Assembly: GCA_025041195.1 (NCBI GenBank)
Contig: JAKCFM010000002.1
Coordinates: forward strand, 124,001 to 188,000
From: Halobacteriales archaeon YIM A00013
GTDB lineage: Archaea; Halobacteriota; Halobacteria; Halobacteriales; Haloarculaceae
Direction of reading: 5' to 3'
Length of the DNA: 64,000 nt
Shown here in pieces: positions 44,814-54,621 of this stretch (position 1 is its first letter; each line of letters begins with the position of its first letter). Below the pieces are notes generated by a model that was not told where the DNA came from, made no database searches, and was given only the letters and a program-made list of their open reading frames with translations. Both the position numbers and the translations under genes were made by a program.

Positions 44814-45158
44814 TCACACGACAGCTTGCACTCCCCACAGGACAACCAGCCCGCCACAGATCGTGGCGAGAACGTTCTCAGTTCGCCAGGCGATACCAAC
44901 AGCCACGAGGCAAGCTACAACCCTCGTGTACGCTACGTCAAGACCAACCCCTGGATCGACGCTCAGCACGGCGAGCGTTGGTGCAATCAGTGCTGCGAGC
45001 ACTGTCGCTGGGATGAATCGAAGCATTCCACTGAACTGTGGTGGGAGATCTTCCATTCGTCCCACGACGAGGATGAATGAGAGGCGAAGCCCATAGGTTC
45101 CGATTCCAATGGCGATGAATATCATCCAGATGGTCCGGAGTTCGTACTCTGTCATCAT
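44814..45158 (-). CDS. azlD: AzlD-family branched-chain amino acid exporter subunit
   Basis: Protein of 114 residues with about four helices: WMIFIAIGIGTYGLRLSFIL, MLRFIPATVLAALIAPTL, and a short C-terminal helix ending WGVQAVV. The motif RFIPATVLAALI is typical of AzlD. Its ATG overlaps the azlC stop by four bases. With AzlC it forms an inner-membrane exporter for branched-chain amino acids (BrnFE/AzlCD type). Confidence 0.9.
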   Translation of the reverse strand: MMTEYELRTIWMIFIAIGIGTYGLRLSFILVVGRMEDLPPQFSGMLRFIPATVLAALIAPTLAVLSVDPGVGLDVAYTRVVACLVAVGIAWRTENVLATICGGLVVLWGVQAVV

Positions 45159-45907
45159 GTCGTCTCACACCCCGTGTCCGTCGCTACAGGCTGTTCTGAT
45201 TGCGTGGTCGATCGCTGTTCGACGGCAGTACCAGCGGTGATACCGATGAGAACGGCCAGCACGAATCCCAGGTTAAACGGGATGAATCCGAGAAGAATGC
45301 TTGCGACGCCAGAGATGAGTGCGGCGAGCATCGTCGGACGGTCATCCAGATCTGGAATCAACAGCGCAATAAAGGTGAGTGGGACAGCAAAGGCTAACGA
45401 GACGTCAGAGAGGACACTCGTCCCCAGTAGAACGCCCAGGGCTGCACTGAGGTGCCACGTCGCCCAGAACGGTATGGCAGCGCCGAAATAAAACCACTTC
45501 TGGCTGTGACTGCTCAGTTCACCATCACGAAACCGAGTGATCGAGATTGCATACGCTTCGTCGGTGAGAACGTACGCACCAAGCCACTTCGTGAGTGCCC
45601 CAAATCGTCGAAAGTATGGTGCCATCGACGCACTGTACATCGTAAATCGGAGATTGATTATCACGGCCGTCAGGACGATGACTGCAACAGGTGCGGTCTG
45701 ATCGATGAGATCAATCGCTGCGAGCTGTGCTGCACCAGTGAAACTGACGATCGTCATGGCGATCGCGTGCTGTGGGGGAATGCCAGATTCGATCATGGCG
45801 CCGCCTGCAATCACGCCAAACGGGACAACACCAAGTGATATCGGGAGGATCGCCATGAATCCTGCATAGAGGTCGGACCACGACGGTGATGTGATTGGTA
45901 CGTTCAC
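45155..45907 (-). CDS. azlC: AzlC-family branched-chain amino acid exporter subunit
   Basis: About 250 residues from a GTG that directly precedes NVPITSPSWSDLYAGFMAIL. Longer frames overlap the upstream regulator and are unlikely. Features are LGVVPFGVIAGGAMIESGIPP, SFTGAAQLAAIDLI, and RFTMYSASMAPYFRRFGALTKW with TDEAYAI, all AzlC hallmarks, with about seven helices. It lies 71 bases after an HTH_10 regulator on the same strand, so regulator-azlC-azlD is probably one operon. Confidence 0.9.
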   Translation of the reverse strand: MNVPITSPSWSDLYAGFMAILPISLGVVPFGVIAGGAMIESGIPPQHAIAMTIVSFTGAAQLAAIDLIDQTAPVAVIVLTAVIINLRFTMYSASMAPYFRRFGALTKWLGAYVLTDEAYAISITRFRDGELSSHSQKWFYFGAAIPFWATWHLSAALGVLLGTSVLSDVSLAFAVPLTFIALLIPDLDDRPTMLAALISGVASILLGFIPFNLGFVLAVLIGITAGTAVEQRSTTQSEQPVATDTGCETT

Positions 45908-45978
45908 AGCATCTGGTTTGATCCAATGGACGATAGATCGTCGTTCGGTCCTCACCGAATGACGAACGGGTCGCAATC

Positions 45979-46722
45979 TCAGAATTCCAGTTTCACGTGG
46001 CGTGCGATTGGTTGGTTGACAAACTGCTGGACGATCCATGATTCAGCCCGCTGGAGTCTGTACTGGAGGGTCGACAGGGGAATATCCATGTCGGCTGCGA
46101 GATCGGTCAGTGAAATTTCACGCGGCGTTCGGTAATATCCGCTATCGATTGCGGCCTGCACTGCTGTTCGTTGCTCATACGGGAGGTCAGCAACGGTTGC
46201 TCCGTCTTCGGTCCAGTACGTTGGCTCGCCAACTTGTTGAAAATCAAGCGAGAGCTCCGCATTGAGCTCGGATTTGAGTCCGTTGTAGAGTTCACTCACA
46301 CGCGCACCGTCTGGCATGAGCAATCGCCATTCATACTGGTTTGTGTGCCGTGCTGCATCGCATACCAGTCCATCTCCGAGATAACAGTGAGCAAGTTCCG
46401 GAACTGACCAACAGTCGTTGGCCGCTGCGGAGTAGGTATATATTAGCCTACACGTTGGTGTTTGAAGGAGCTGTTCGTGCTCCCACTCAGTATTACAGTC
46501 GTGATTGCCAATACATTCGTTACAGTGGTTCCCATCCGTATAGATCGCCGTTACTTGTTCGAGGACCTGGGCGGGGCCAACGATTCGATCAAGCCGCCAC
46601 TGGCCATTTTCAGAGACGTGACAGGCGATGGTCTGTGCCCGGAGGCTCGGATACTGGATAAACACGTCCATAATGGGGTCGGCAGTACGTGCGTATGTGA
46701 TCGTAAAAATAAACTCACGCAT
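45979..46722 (-). CDS. HTH_10 (Bat-like) transcriptional regulator with a Cys-rich insert
   Basis: Protein of 247 residues. The N-terminal sensor part (1-150) contains a Cys/His cluster (HCNECIGNHDCNTEWE, about 67-82). The C-terminal HTH_10 domain (about 185-240) begins LPYEQRTAVQAAIDSGYYRTPREISLTDLAADMDI and continues PLSTLQYRLQRAESWIVQQF. Such regulators control bop-type and metabolic genes in haloarchaea. The cluster could bind a metal or sense redox state. It is upstream of azlCD and divergent from a second HTH_10 gene. Confidence 0.9.
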   Translation of the reverse strand: MREFIFTITYARTADPIMDVFIQYPSLRAQTIACHVSENGQWRLDRIVGPAQVLEQVTAIYTDGNHCNECIGNHDCNTEWEHEQLLQTPTCRLIYTYSAAANDCWSVPELAHCYLGDGLVCDAARHTNQYEWRLLMPDGARVSELYNGLKSELNAELSLDFQQVGEPTYWTEDGATVADLPYEQRTAVQAAIDSGYYRTPREISLTDLAADMDIPLSTLQYRLQRAESWIVQQFVNQPIARHVKLEF

Positions 46723-46737
46723 TGCTATCTAGAGGAT

Positions 46738-46752
46738 CATATGGATAATATG
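46738..46752. promoter_or_regulatory. short palindrome before the HTH_10 gene
   Basis: CATAT and ATATG flank five bases, 16-30 bases upstream of the regulator's ATG, overlapping the expected TATA element. It may be an autoregulatory site; the arms are short and AT-rich, so chance is possible. Confidence 0.25.
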
Positions 46753-46933
46753 TGTTATGTCTACTGCCATCACTGCGATTTCAGCGTGTCGCGTTCCTCC
46801 AACACGCTACACGCAGAGGGAAATTCCGGCACTCACCGCCAGTAGAACGAGCGGACCGCCACACAGAGCGGCTCAGTTGAACGAACACGGTTGTATCAAA
46901 GTAGAAGTAATCACGGACCGAACTCTGGCGTGA

Positions 46934-47557
46934 ATGGCCCACACCCGAATAACATTCGAACTCCCTGGAAATGCGTTCAAATTCTCAACTGATCATCCCA
47001 GTGTGGAGTTCCGAATACGCGCAGCCTTCCCAATGGACGATGCGCTCTTTGTCGCACTTGAGGCACCTATCGAAACTCGACACGCCGTCATTGAGTATTT
47101 CGATGCAACGCCACTATCGTACGACGTGCTCCACACGGACGAACAGTCCATTGTAATCCAGTATGCGATGGGAACCATTCCGCCGCCGCTTCGTGCAATG
47201 TTGGCCTCCGGAACCCTTCTGCAGTTTCCGGTACCCCTCCGTAATGGGCGGCTTACGTTCGCACTGACGAGTTCACATGACCGCCTATCTCGGCTCAAAA
47301 CCGAATTTGAGGACGCTGGCTTCACGTATGAGGTTATTTCAGTCACACAATCGACACAGCCAACTGATCTTATAACCGATCGCCAACGGGAATTCGTGCT
47401 CGCAGCACTTGAGCACGGCTACTACGACACGCCGCGTGCGTGTTCGCTCACTGAGCTTGCCGACGAGCTAGCCGTCGGAAAATCAACGGCAAGCAGGGTG
47501 CTCCACCGCGCCGAAGAGACGATCATCAAGGCGTTCTTTGCCACGCCAACAGAGTAG
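46934..47557 (+). CDS. HTH_10 (Bat-like) transcriptional regulator
   Basis: Protein of 207 residues. The N-terminal part of about 140 residues is a Bat-associated sensor domain without recognisable cofactor motif. The C-terminal HTH_10 begins LITDRQREFVLAALEHGYYDTPRACSLTELADEL and continues AVGKSTASRVLHRAEETIIKAFF. It is divergent from the azlCD-linked paralogue by about 210 bases. The downstream CMD-family and DoxX genes are on the same strand and are candidate targets. Confidence 0.9.
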   Translation: MAHTRITFELPGNAFKFSTDHPSVEFRIRAAFPMDDALFVALEAPIETRHAVIEYFDATPLSYDVLHTDEQSIVIQYAMGTIPPPLRAMLASGTLLQFPVPLRNGRLTFALTSSHDRLSRLKTEFEDAGFTYEVISVTQSTQPTDLITDRQREFVLAALEHGYYDTPRACSLTELADELAVGKSTASRVLHRAEETIIKAFFATPTE

Positions 47558-47676
47558 GAGCAGCGATCGACGCCGGCCTATTCACTGCTTGGAATCGTCG
47601 CTCGATGGGGGTGGCCGTTCGTGGCTGGAACATGTTGCACTAAATGTCCTTTTTCCGGGCGTTCCTACATTCGGGT

Positions 47677-48267
47677 ATGTGTGCGAGACTGGAGCCGATC
47701 GAGAAACCCAACGGACTCAAAATGCGACTCGTCTACTGGATGATGCGTCGGAAATTCGGGCGTGTAGTGACGCCGTTGCAGGTGGTGTTTGCACGCGTCC
47801 CCGGATTACTGGGTTGCACCCGAAAGTTACAGAAATTCCACGAGAACGGGATTCACCTCGACGAAGAACTGACGCTCATGGTTGGGACAGTCGTCTCAGA
47901 GCGCAATGGATGTGGCTACTGCGTAGACTTCGTGCAGTCAGAAGCAATTCGGAAGAACCTTGGGATGGAGAAATTCAATGCCCTCTCGACCTATCAGACA
48001 AACACTCAGTTCACTGAAGCAGAACGGGCAGCACTGGCGTATGCTGAAGAAATCACATGCAACAAAAATGTCTCTGACGCCACGTTCGAAGCGCTTCATG
48101 CCCATTTTTCCGAACGGGAGATTGTCGAACTCACGTGGGTGACTGCGTTTCAAACCTACACCAATCTCATCAATACATCGCTCGAAATCGAGTCTGACGG
48201 GTTGTGTGCAATCGCTACTGGAAACTCCGCCGATGAACGAACGGTAGCAAATTCCACCCACGAGTAA
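47677..48267 (+). CDS. carboxymuconolactone-decarboxylase (AhpD-like) family protein
   Basis: About 196 residues from MCARLEP; an in-frame ATG 33 bases upstream is possible. The AhpD-like core has Cys-x2-Cys in ERNGCGYCVDFVQSEAI, with a following helical repeat and TWVTAFQTYTNLINT. The CxxC pair suggests peroxidase or disulfide chemistry rather than true decarboxylase activity. DoxX follows after three bases, so the two are co-transcribed. Confidence 0.9.
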   Translation: MCARLEPIEKPNGLKMRLVYWMMRRKFGRVVTPLQVVFARVPGLLGCTRKLQKFHENGIHLDEELTLMVGTVVSERNGCGYCVDFVQSEAIRKNLGMEKFNALSTYQTNTQFTEAERAALAYAEEITCNKNVSDATFEALHAHFSEREIVELTWVTAFQTYTNLINTSLEIESDGLCAIATGNSADERTVANSTHE

Positions 48268-48270
48268 ATC

Positions 48271-48633
48271 ATGCCGCTCACAGCATCCACTGCGTACACT
48301 ATTGTTAGTGGTCTAACAATCGTTGCTGTCGGGATTTCGGCGGCAGGATTCTTTCGTCCGCCCGCCGCTATCCTCGAATCCATGGCGGACGTTGACGTCG
48401 CTGAATCGTGGTTGCCCATGCTGGGAACAATGAAAGCGGCGGGAGCGCTCGGACTGCTGATTGGTATCGTCCTCCCAGCGCCACGGATTGGAACGGCAGC
48501 AGCGATCGGCCTTGTCGTCTACTTTGTGGGGGCCTGTCTCGTTCACCTACGTGCTGGCGATTACGCAGTCAGTGGACAGCACGTCTACCTGCTGTTGGCC
48601 GTCGGCACACTGGTGTTAGATCTGCTCGCGTGA
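48271..48633 (+). CDS. DoxX-family membrane protein
   Basis: Protein of 120 residues with four helices: ASTAYTIVSGLTIVAVGISAAGFF, WLPMLGTMKAAGALGLLIGIVL, IGTAAAIGLVVYFVGACLVHL and HVYLLLAVGTLVLDLLA. This is the DoxX_2-like arrangement. Such proteins often accompany AhpD/CMD-type genes and redox enzymes; direct function is unproven. Its start lies three bases after the CMD gene stop. Confidence 0.88.
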   Translation: MPLTASTAYTIVSGLTIVAVGISAAGFFRPPAAILESMADVDVAESWLPMLGTMKAAGALGLLIGIVLPAPRIGTAAAIGLVVYFVGACLVHLRAGDYAVSGQHVYLLLAVGTLVLDLLA

Positions 48634-48834
48634 TTCAACCACAGCGTTCATGTTGTGAAGACAGACTGCTTAATTTGTCTGCGTAACTCCGGAACTGTGC
48701 TGATAGCCAATCGTTGCCGTTGCTGTCCGGAGCAACGTTCAGTGTACAGCTGCATTCGCAGAGGCGTTCGATCAACTGACAGTCGCTTACCGCTAGTACC
48801 ATACGTGTACGAGATCAATAGCTGAATCTGGCTA

Positions 48835-49536
48835 CTACGTGGCGTCACCGTTCCATTGACAGATGTACTCAGCATAGAAACCCTGATTGTAGGTTGATTC
48901 GAGAATCTCGAAGCCGGCCTGTTCGACCATTGTTTCGAGTAGAAATCCATAAGTGCTGTATTCTTCTCGAAAATGCACGTACAATTCTTCATCAGAGAAC
49001 TCAGTGACGTCTTTTTTCTCGTCCAGCCATTGCTCGATTGTCTCATGACTGTCATGGGGATCGAACGAAAAGACGAAGTCACGTAATCGAAATATCCCAC
49101 CCGTTGTGAGCATTTCACCGATATTTTTGAGTGCTTCAATTTTCCAGAAATCGGGGAGGTGATGGAGTGCATCCTTCGAGAAGACGAATGACGCTGGTTC
49201 TCCCTGGTGAGTGTAACTCAAGAATCCAGCATGGACGGTCTCTATGTTTTGTATGCCACTCGTATTACTCCGCCTTTCTACCATCTCTATCATTGGTTCC
49301 GAGATATCGATTGCTACCACACGATCACAGTGGTCCGCTATTGCCATCGGAAAAACTCCTGTTCCTGTGCCCAGATCAACGACAGTATCCTCTTTTGAGA
49401 GACCCAACTCCGTGAAGATCTCAATCTCCGAAGTGGGGTCGAATGGCATTTTCTCGTCGAAGTGAGCCACTGCTTCGGGCTCGAAATGTTCTTCGCCAGC
49501 ATGTTGTTGTTCGTTCAGCGTCCATCTAGCAGTCAT
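48835..49536 (-). CDS. class I SAM-dependent methyltransferase
   Basis: Protein of 233 residues. Motif I is VVDLGTGTGVFPMAIADH (about 53-70) and motif II is VVAIDISEPMIEMV. A motif IV region (FVFSKDALHHLPDFWK) and post-motif GGIFRLRDFVF follow. It is related to UbiE/ArsM-type methyltransferases but lacks the Cys pair of ArsM. The substrate is unknown. Upstream lies a long AT-rich gap. Confidence 0.88.
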   Translation of the reverse strand: MTARWTLNEQQHAGEEHFEPEAVAHFDEKMPFDPTSEIEIFTELGLSKEDTVVDLGTGTGVFPMAIADHCDRVVAIDISEPMIEMVERRSNTSGIQNIETVHAGFLSYTHQGEPASFVFSKDALHHLPDFWKIEALKNIGEMLTTGGIFRLRDFVFSFDPHDSHETIEQWLDEKKDVTEFSDEELYVHFREEYSTYGFLLETMVEQAGFEILESTYNQGFYAEYICQWNGDAT

Positions 49537-50797
49537 ACATCTTCTATCACTTCTATAATGATAACTATGTGCCCTCTTCGCACGATTTATTCATATATTA
49601 TTCTTGGGATACACGATACGTCACCCGCTAGCGTCGATACTCACTGCGGGCGAACAGTACGAACGGAACTGTGCTCTCTCCATTTGAAAATAAACGAACA
49701 GTGTGCTATCTCGTGGGTATTCGTATCGAGTATCCCTTACGTGTGGGAGTTCACGTCTAACCGCGAGTATTGGGTGAAGATTCGTGATTCCCCTGTCACG
49801 TTAGTCCGGCTCACTGAACGTTCCAGTCAAATATTGTGGGCGGTAATAATGTATTAGATGATAAAGGGCGTTTCTACAATGGCCGCTGAACGTACATATT
49901 TTTGGCATGTGTAGTAATACTGCAGATGTTGCTGGGGATTAGTTATATATTTTTAAATTATATACTGAATTTACATTAGTTCAGCTTCTAATACTACCCA
50001 TTGTGAATAGTATCATGGATTGTTATATAGATTGTGCAACGAATCGATTATGTTTGTTCAATTCTATGCGGTTATAACTACCCACAGTATGCATGACTTG
50101 TCATCATTTCATATGTAATATTTAATACCAACCACCAGACTTTTCACATTTACTGATGTAGACGATGGTGAGGGAGGGCGAAACTCTCGCATACCCACCT
50201 CCCTCTCGATTCACGGCACTGAGCTGGTCGCATCGTGGTGCAGAATGATTCTAATTATTCATCGCCCACATACATTTCCAATAACGGAATATGTTCAAGT
50301 ATTCCGGATAGAATGCAGCAACCCAGGGTACGTTCTCGCCGTCAATCGTAAATCAGTGGGTCTCAACTGATGGGATCCTTGCTTGGACTGCTCGTTCACC
50401 ACGGTTGAACTATGAATTTATATGTTTGAATTCATGGTGAGCCGATCAATCTTGAACTACTACTCGCGATATGCCACCGACATATGGCCAACAGATCCGT
50501 AATTGTACGCAGACAGCTGTTTCACGAACGTGGCGTATGTTCACATTCCAATGATCGGTGCACCGTTTTGTCGATGGTATCGCTCAGTTCCTCCTGAATC
50601 ACCTGATATCGGTGATTGTTGACGTATACATTCAACGCATACCCACCGTCTCGGAAGTAATGGAAGCGAATCATCGAACTGGTGTACCGTTCACACAGTC
50701 CCTATTGCTCAATAGTCCTATCATTACCAAATATATGAATATGAATAGTATCACATGTCATTAGATAACTTTATAATCTATCCACATATTTGGCGAA
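49537..50797. other. long AT-rich region without a recognised gene
   Basis: About 1.26 kb, one of the longest gene-free stretches here. Base composition is strongly AT, with tracts such as TATATATTTTTAAATTATATACTG near 49,945. A partial inverted repeat, GAGGGAGG (near 50,170) with CCTCCCTC (near 50,200), could form a stem. Short frames on both strands are not protein-like. The last part holds the halolysin promoter. Confidence 0.5.
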
Positions 50798-52396
50798 ATG
50801 GGTATGCGAGATAGCAACTCTCAGACACGACGATCGTTTTTACAACTGCTCGGAATCAGCGGGCTCGTGAGCGTTACTGGGGTAACTTCGGCAACTCCAG
50901 GACGTGCACCGGGTCCAAAAGAGGATGAGATTCTAGTGGGCGTCGCAGCGGGCACGGCCGACGCAGGCAGCATGGAAGCCCACGTCGATCAGCACATTCC
51001 CGGCAAGGCAGAGGTCGTTCACAAAAACGAGGACCTCCGGTACGTCGCCGTGAAGTTCCCGGGCAACGAGAACGCTCGTGAAAACTTCATCGACGCCATC
51101 TCGAAACGTGACGGCATCAAATATGCCGAGAAGAATTCGACACATTCCGTATCGCTGACCCCGAGTGACGGTCGGTTCACCGACCAGTACGCGCCCCAGC
51201 AGGTGAATGCTCCGTCTGCATGGGACACCACACTCGGCTCTACGGATGTAACCATCGCGGTTATCGATACCGGCGTCGATTACACCCACACAGATCTCGA
51301 ATCGCAGTTCGCTTCGAACAAAGGGAGGGATTTTGCCGACGATGATGGCGATCCGATGCCAGTGGGATCGAATGAATCCCACGGAACCCACGTCGCGGGG
51401 ATTGCTTCCGGGACGACCGATAACGGCACTGGGATTGCCGGTATCTCCAACTCAAGAATCATCTCTGGACGCGTCCTGGGGGCTGATGGGTATGGGTCGA
51501 CCGCAGATATCGCCGATGGTATCAAATGGGCTACTGACCAGGGTGCGGACATCATCAACATGTCTCTCGGTGGGGGGAGCTCCAATTCTACCATGAAGAA
51601 CGCCGTTTCATACGCTGTCAATAACGGTGCACTCCCAATCTGTGCGAATGGCAACGCTGGCAGCAGCAGTGTTGATTACCCCGCAGCGTACAGCGAATGT
51701 GTTGCTGTCGCTGCGAGTCGAGAGGGCGACGAATTCGTCGACTCCTGGAGAGACGTTTCGGGTGGCTCGAACTACGGTCCAAAAACCGACGTCATCGCAC
51801 CGGGCGAGCGAGTCCTTTCATCCGTTCCTGGCAACGATTACGCATCGTATTCGGGAACTTCGATGGCATGCCCAGCTGCATCGGGAGTCGCTGCACTTGG
51901 CGTCGCTGCGGATCCGGATCTTACCGTCTCCGAACTCCGAAATCGCCTGAAAACCACGGCCGTCGACATTGGCGAACCCAGTGAAAAACAGGGCTCGGGC
52001 CGTGTCGATGCGAAAAATATCGTCGACGCTGCCAATGGTGACGGTGGTGGCGACGATGACGATGGTGGCGACGGCGGATCCACCAGCGAGACGATTACTG
52101 GTTCGCTTTCGAGCTGGTATGATTCTGCGTCATACTCCTGGGACTGGCAATACAGCGCTCCGAGCGAACTCGCAATCGAGCTGGATGGTCCGTCGAGCGC
52201 CGACTTCGACCTCTACGTTAACGAGGGAACAACGGCGACTCCGTCGCCGTCCAGTTACGACTACACTTCAAGGAGTCCAAACAGCCAGGAGGCGGTTACG
52301 ATCTCCACACCGGACACCACAACCGCACTCCAGGTTACAGTCGATTCCTACAGTGGATCGGGGAGCTTCGACCTGACGATCACGGAATCCAACTAG
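50798..52396 (+). CDS. Tat-exported subtilisin-like serine protease (halolysin type)
   Basis: Protein of 532 residues. The twin-arginine signal is TRRSFLQLLGISGLVSVTGV (10-29). A propeptide (about 40-120) with the I9 inhibitor pattern precedes the S8 catalytic domain: Asp157 in AVIDTGVD, His195 in SHGTHVAGIASG, and Ser355 in SGTSMACPAASG. A Gly/Asp-rich linker (GDGGGDDDDGGDGG, about 414-427) leads to a C-terminal domain of about 100 residues resembling the PPC extension of halolysins. It is a secreted, salt-dependent protease. A T-run terminator follows. Confidence 0.95.
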   Translation: MGMRDSNSQTRRSFLQLLGISGLVSVTGVTSATPGRAPGPKEDEILVGVAAGTADAGSMEAHVDQHIPGKAEVVHKNEDLRYVAVKFPGNENARENFIDAISKRDGIKYAEKNSTHSVSLTPSDGRFTDQYAPQQVNAPSAWDTTLGSTDVTIAVIDTGVDYTHTDLESQFASNKGRDFADDDGDPMPVGSNESHGTHVAGIASGTTDNGTGIAGISNSRIISGRVLGADGYGSTADIADGIKWATDQGADIINMSLGGGSSNSTMKNAVSYAVNNGALPICANGNAGSSSVDYPAAYSECVAVAASREGDEFVDSWRDVSGGSNYGPKTDVIAPGERVLSSVPGNDYASYSGTSMACPAASGVAALGVAADPDLTVSELRNRLKTTAVDIGEPSEKQGSGRVDAKNIVDAANGDGGGDDDDGGDGGSTSETITGSLSSWYDSASYSWDWQYSAPSELAIELDGPSSADFDLYVNEGTTATPSPSSYDYTSRSPNSQEAVTISTPDTTTALQVTVDSYSGSGSFDLTITESN

Positions 52397-52415
52397 CACC
52401 GCAAGCGGCGTTCAA

Positions 52416-52422
52416 TTTTTTT
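52416..52422 (+). terminator. T-run terminator after the halolysin gene
   Basis: Seven consecutive T residues lie 20 bases after the stop codon, preceded by a small GC block (GCAAGCGGC). Archaeal transcription ends at such U-runs, so this probably closes the protease transcript. Confidence 0.5.
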
Positions 52423-53123
52423 GTGGCTGGACCGCGCTGTCGGTGGTGCTCTTGAACCGATCGTTCTGGCTCCGTTGTATTCCTATAGTTGCAACCGTTT
52501 GCCTATCGCAGGCACCATTGTTGTTATGAGGTACCAATTACCAATAAAACGCCACATCTGTCTCTCGTGCTGGTACGTTGGTAAACGTATTGGCAATCAT
52601 GAGACGAGAAAGCGGTAGGAGTACAGCTTCTCATTCCCATCGTAGAAATCATTGTGTTATGAAGTTCTTTATATTCAATAAAACTGCTACTCCCGCTTGA
52701 TGGGGGCTATCTATAGCGGGCAGTATATCCACCACCTACTGTGAGACGAAGCAACTCTGTGAGTTGACGACACGGCGTTTGGTAGAAATTCTCAAAGAAC
52801 GTAGTATAAACTAATAGTATAAATGATGAGGAACTGGTCATCGAACGAGGCAGAAGCGTCCATCGGTGTCGGAATTTTTCATCGTCAGCCATCTCCTTCG
52901 AGCCTCCACGGTGGATGGCTATGGGATATATCCCACGGTACTCCGTAGTATTACCGCATTACATCACCCTGCAGTTATAAAATTACGCACGTGAGTGATT
53001 GCTCGGCGGCCAATTTGATAAAATCCCCACCACTAGTGCGAATCAGAAACCTATGACAAACGTACAGATGTAATGATTGCAACAGCGTGTCCATCCCTCG
53101 ATAAGAACCTCGAAATTTCGCTC
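52423..53123. other. no gene recognised
   Basis: About 700 bases between two convergent genes. A minus-strand frame near 52,707-52,892 and a plus-strand frame ending near 52,810 (KQLCELTTRRLVEILKERS) are protein-like only over short distances and match no family I know. Confidence 0.45.
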
Positions 53124-53885
53124 CTACTCGGTCAGGTACGGCGCTACACCAGTTCGCATGAAGGTTATATCGGCACCCAGGAGGAAAAATCGGAACCCGA
53201 AATCAGTTCGTTTGGATTGGACTGCTGGTGTTCGACCAGCAATGCCAGGAAATACGTCGTTGTTCTGTGCAGCGTCGAACGCTCGCTGAACAGCAGTCCG
53301 TACCGCAGGGTGATCTGTTTCACCTGGATGACCAAGGGCAGCCGAAAGATCGTTTTCTCCGATAAACGCAACATCAATCCCATCAACAGCAAGGATCTCC
53401 TCGGAACGATTGATTGCTGATGGTGTTTCTAGTTGAATAGTAATGAGCGTCTCCTCGTTTGCGGTGGTTACGTAGTCTTCAAATCGTTCTCCGTATGCGT
53501 TTGCCCGAACGGTACCGGCAACCCCTCGCTTGCCGGTTGGTGGGAAAGAAGCCGCCTGGACAACAGATACTGCGTCTGCGGGTGTTTCGACAGTGGGAAC
53601 GATTATCCCCTGCGCACCGGAGTCCAGGGCGTGCTTCGCACCGCCCGAGATGGCTGCTTCGACGGAAGGGAGTCGTACGAGTGGTGTCGCGTCCGGTGTT
53701 ACTGCTCGAATGAGCGACTCAACACGCTTGGGTGAGTGGGGAGCATGTTCGGTATCGATACCGATCCAGTCGATTGCTGTCTGCGAGAGGACTTCGGCTA
53801 CACGCTCACTTCCGGATAGGAGCCACGATCCAACGGCAGTCTCGCCCTGTTTGAGTTTCCGTATGGTATGGTTCGTGATCGACAT
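53124..53885 (-). CDS. HpcH/HpaI aldolase family protein
   Basis: About 253 residues from MSITNHT (a second ATG lies three bases upstream). The TIM-barrel aldolase blocks are present: VGSWLLSGSERVAEVLS, DWIGIDTEHAPHSPKR (with the conserved Asp-Thr-Glu-His), LDSGAQGIIVPTVETPADA, LITIQLETPSAI (metal-binding Glu) and VAFIGENDLSAALG. Family enzymes cleave 2-oxo-3-deoxy acids or 4-hydroxy-2-oxo acids with a divalent metal. The exact substrate is undetermined. No operon partners. Confidence 0.9.
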   Translation of the reverse strand: MSITNHTIRKLKQGETAVGSWLLSGSERVAEVLSQTAIDWIGIDTEHAPHSPKRVESLIRAVTPDATPLVRLPSVEAAISGGAKHALDSGAQGIIVPTVETPADAVSVVQAASFPPTGKRGVAGTVRANAYGERFEDYVTTANEETLITIQLETPSAINRSEEILAVDGIDVAFIGENDLSAALGHPGETDHPAVRTAVQRAFDAAQNNDVFPGIAGRTPAVQSKRTDFGFRFFLLGADITFMRTGVAPYLTE

Positions 53886-54621
53886 CATTGATCCCTTGTG
53901 GAGAATCGTATAAGGATAAATGGTTTCCAGCAACAGTTCATAGTGTGATAGGTTATCACATAGACACATTGTGAGAAATAATTAGATATTTCAAACGTCC
54001 CTAGCTCACAAAGCATATAGCGTCCGACCTTTCGTGGTCTCACCACTGAGTTGCCAGACCAACAGCGACTGAGCCGTAGTACGCCAGGGTCCTGAATTTG
54101 ACCAATAGGTGTGGGTTTCACGCCCAGCAAGTCGCCAACTCATCCAATGGTTCGACAAGCACGACGTTGTCGAAGCAGTGAAACGCCGATTATAACTGAC
54201 AATGGCGGTGTGGCGATCGTTGCGGAAATCTCCGATGAAGAGCGACCATGTGGTGATATCAGATAATCTGCCAACGAAACCACCGATGCGATTTGCAACC
54301 GCTTGTATTAGTTCTTCAAATGGAGCCGAGTTCTCTGTTAGGGGGCGTCCATGAGAACAAATGGTGAAAATATGTATAGTAAATTTAGAAAATATTATTT
54401 AAATGTATTATACATACTAGATAGACCCCAGCGAGAACTGGAGATACAGCACACGATCAATGGGTATCGTGTGACAGCCCGACCCAGTCGATTCTGGTGG
54501 AGTGGCGTCGTCTCTGGTCACTCGCGGGTGAATCCGATCGTACACCGTAACGGTGTCGGAGCAGATCGGATGCAGACAGTACCGACACTGATCAGCACTC
54601 GACGACAGACATACACAACAC
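53886..54621. other. no gene recognised
   Basis: About 735 bases between the divergent aldolase and CBM-PKD genes. A plus-strand stretch near 54,123-54,196 (SRQLIQWFDKHDVVEAVKRRL) looks like the end of some protein, and the next frame reads PIITDNGGVAIVAEI, so decayed coding sequence is likely. AT-rich promoter sequence precedes the CBM-PKD gene. Confidence 0.4.
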
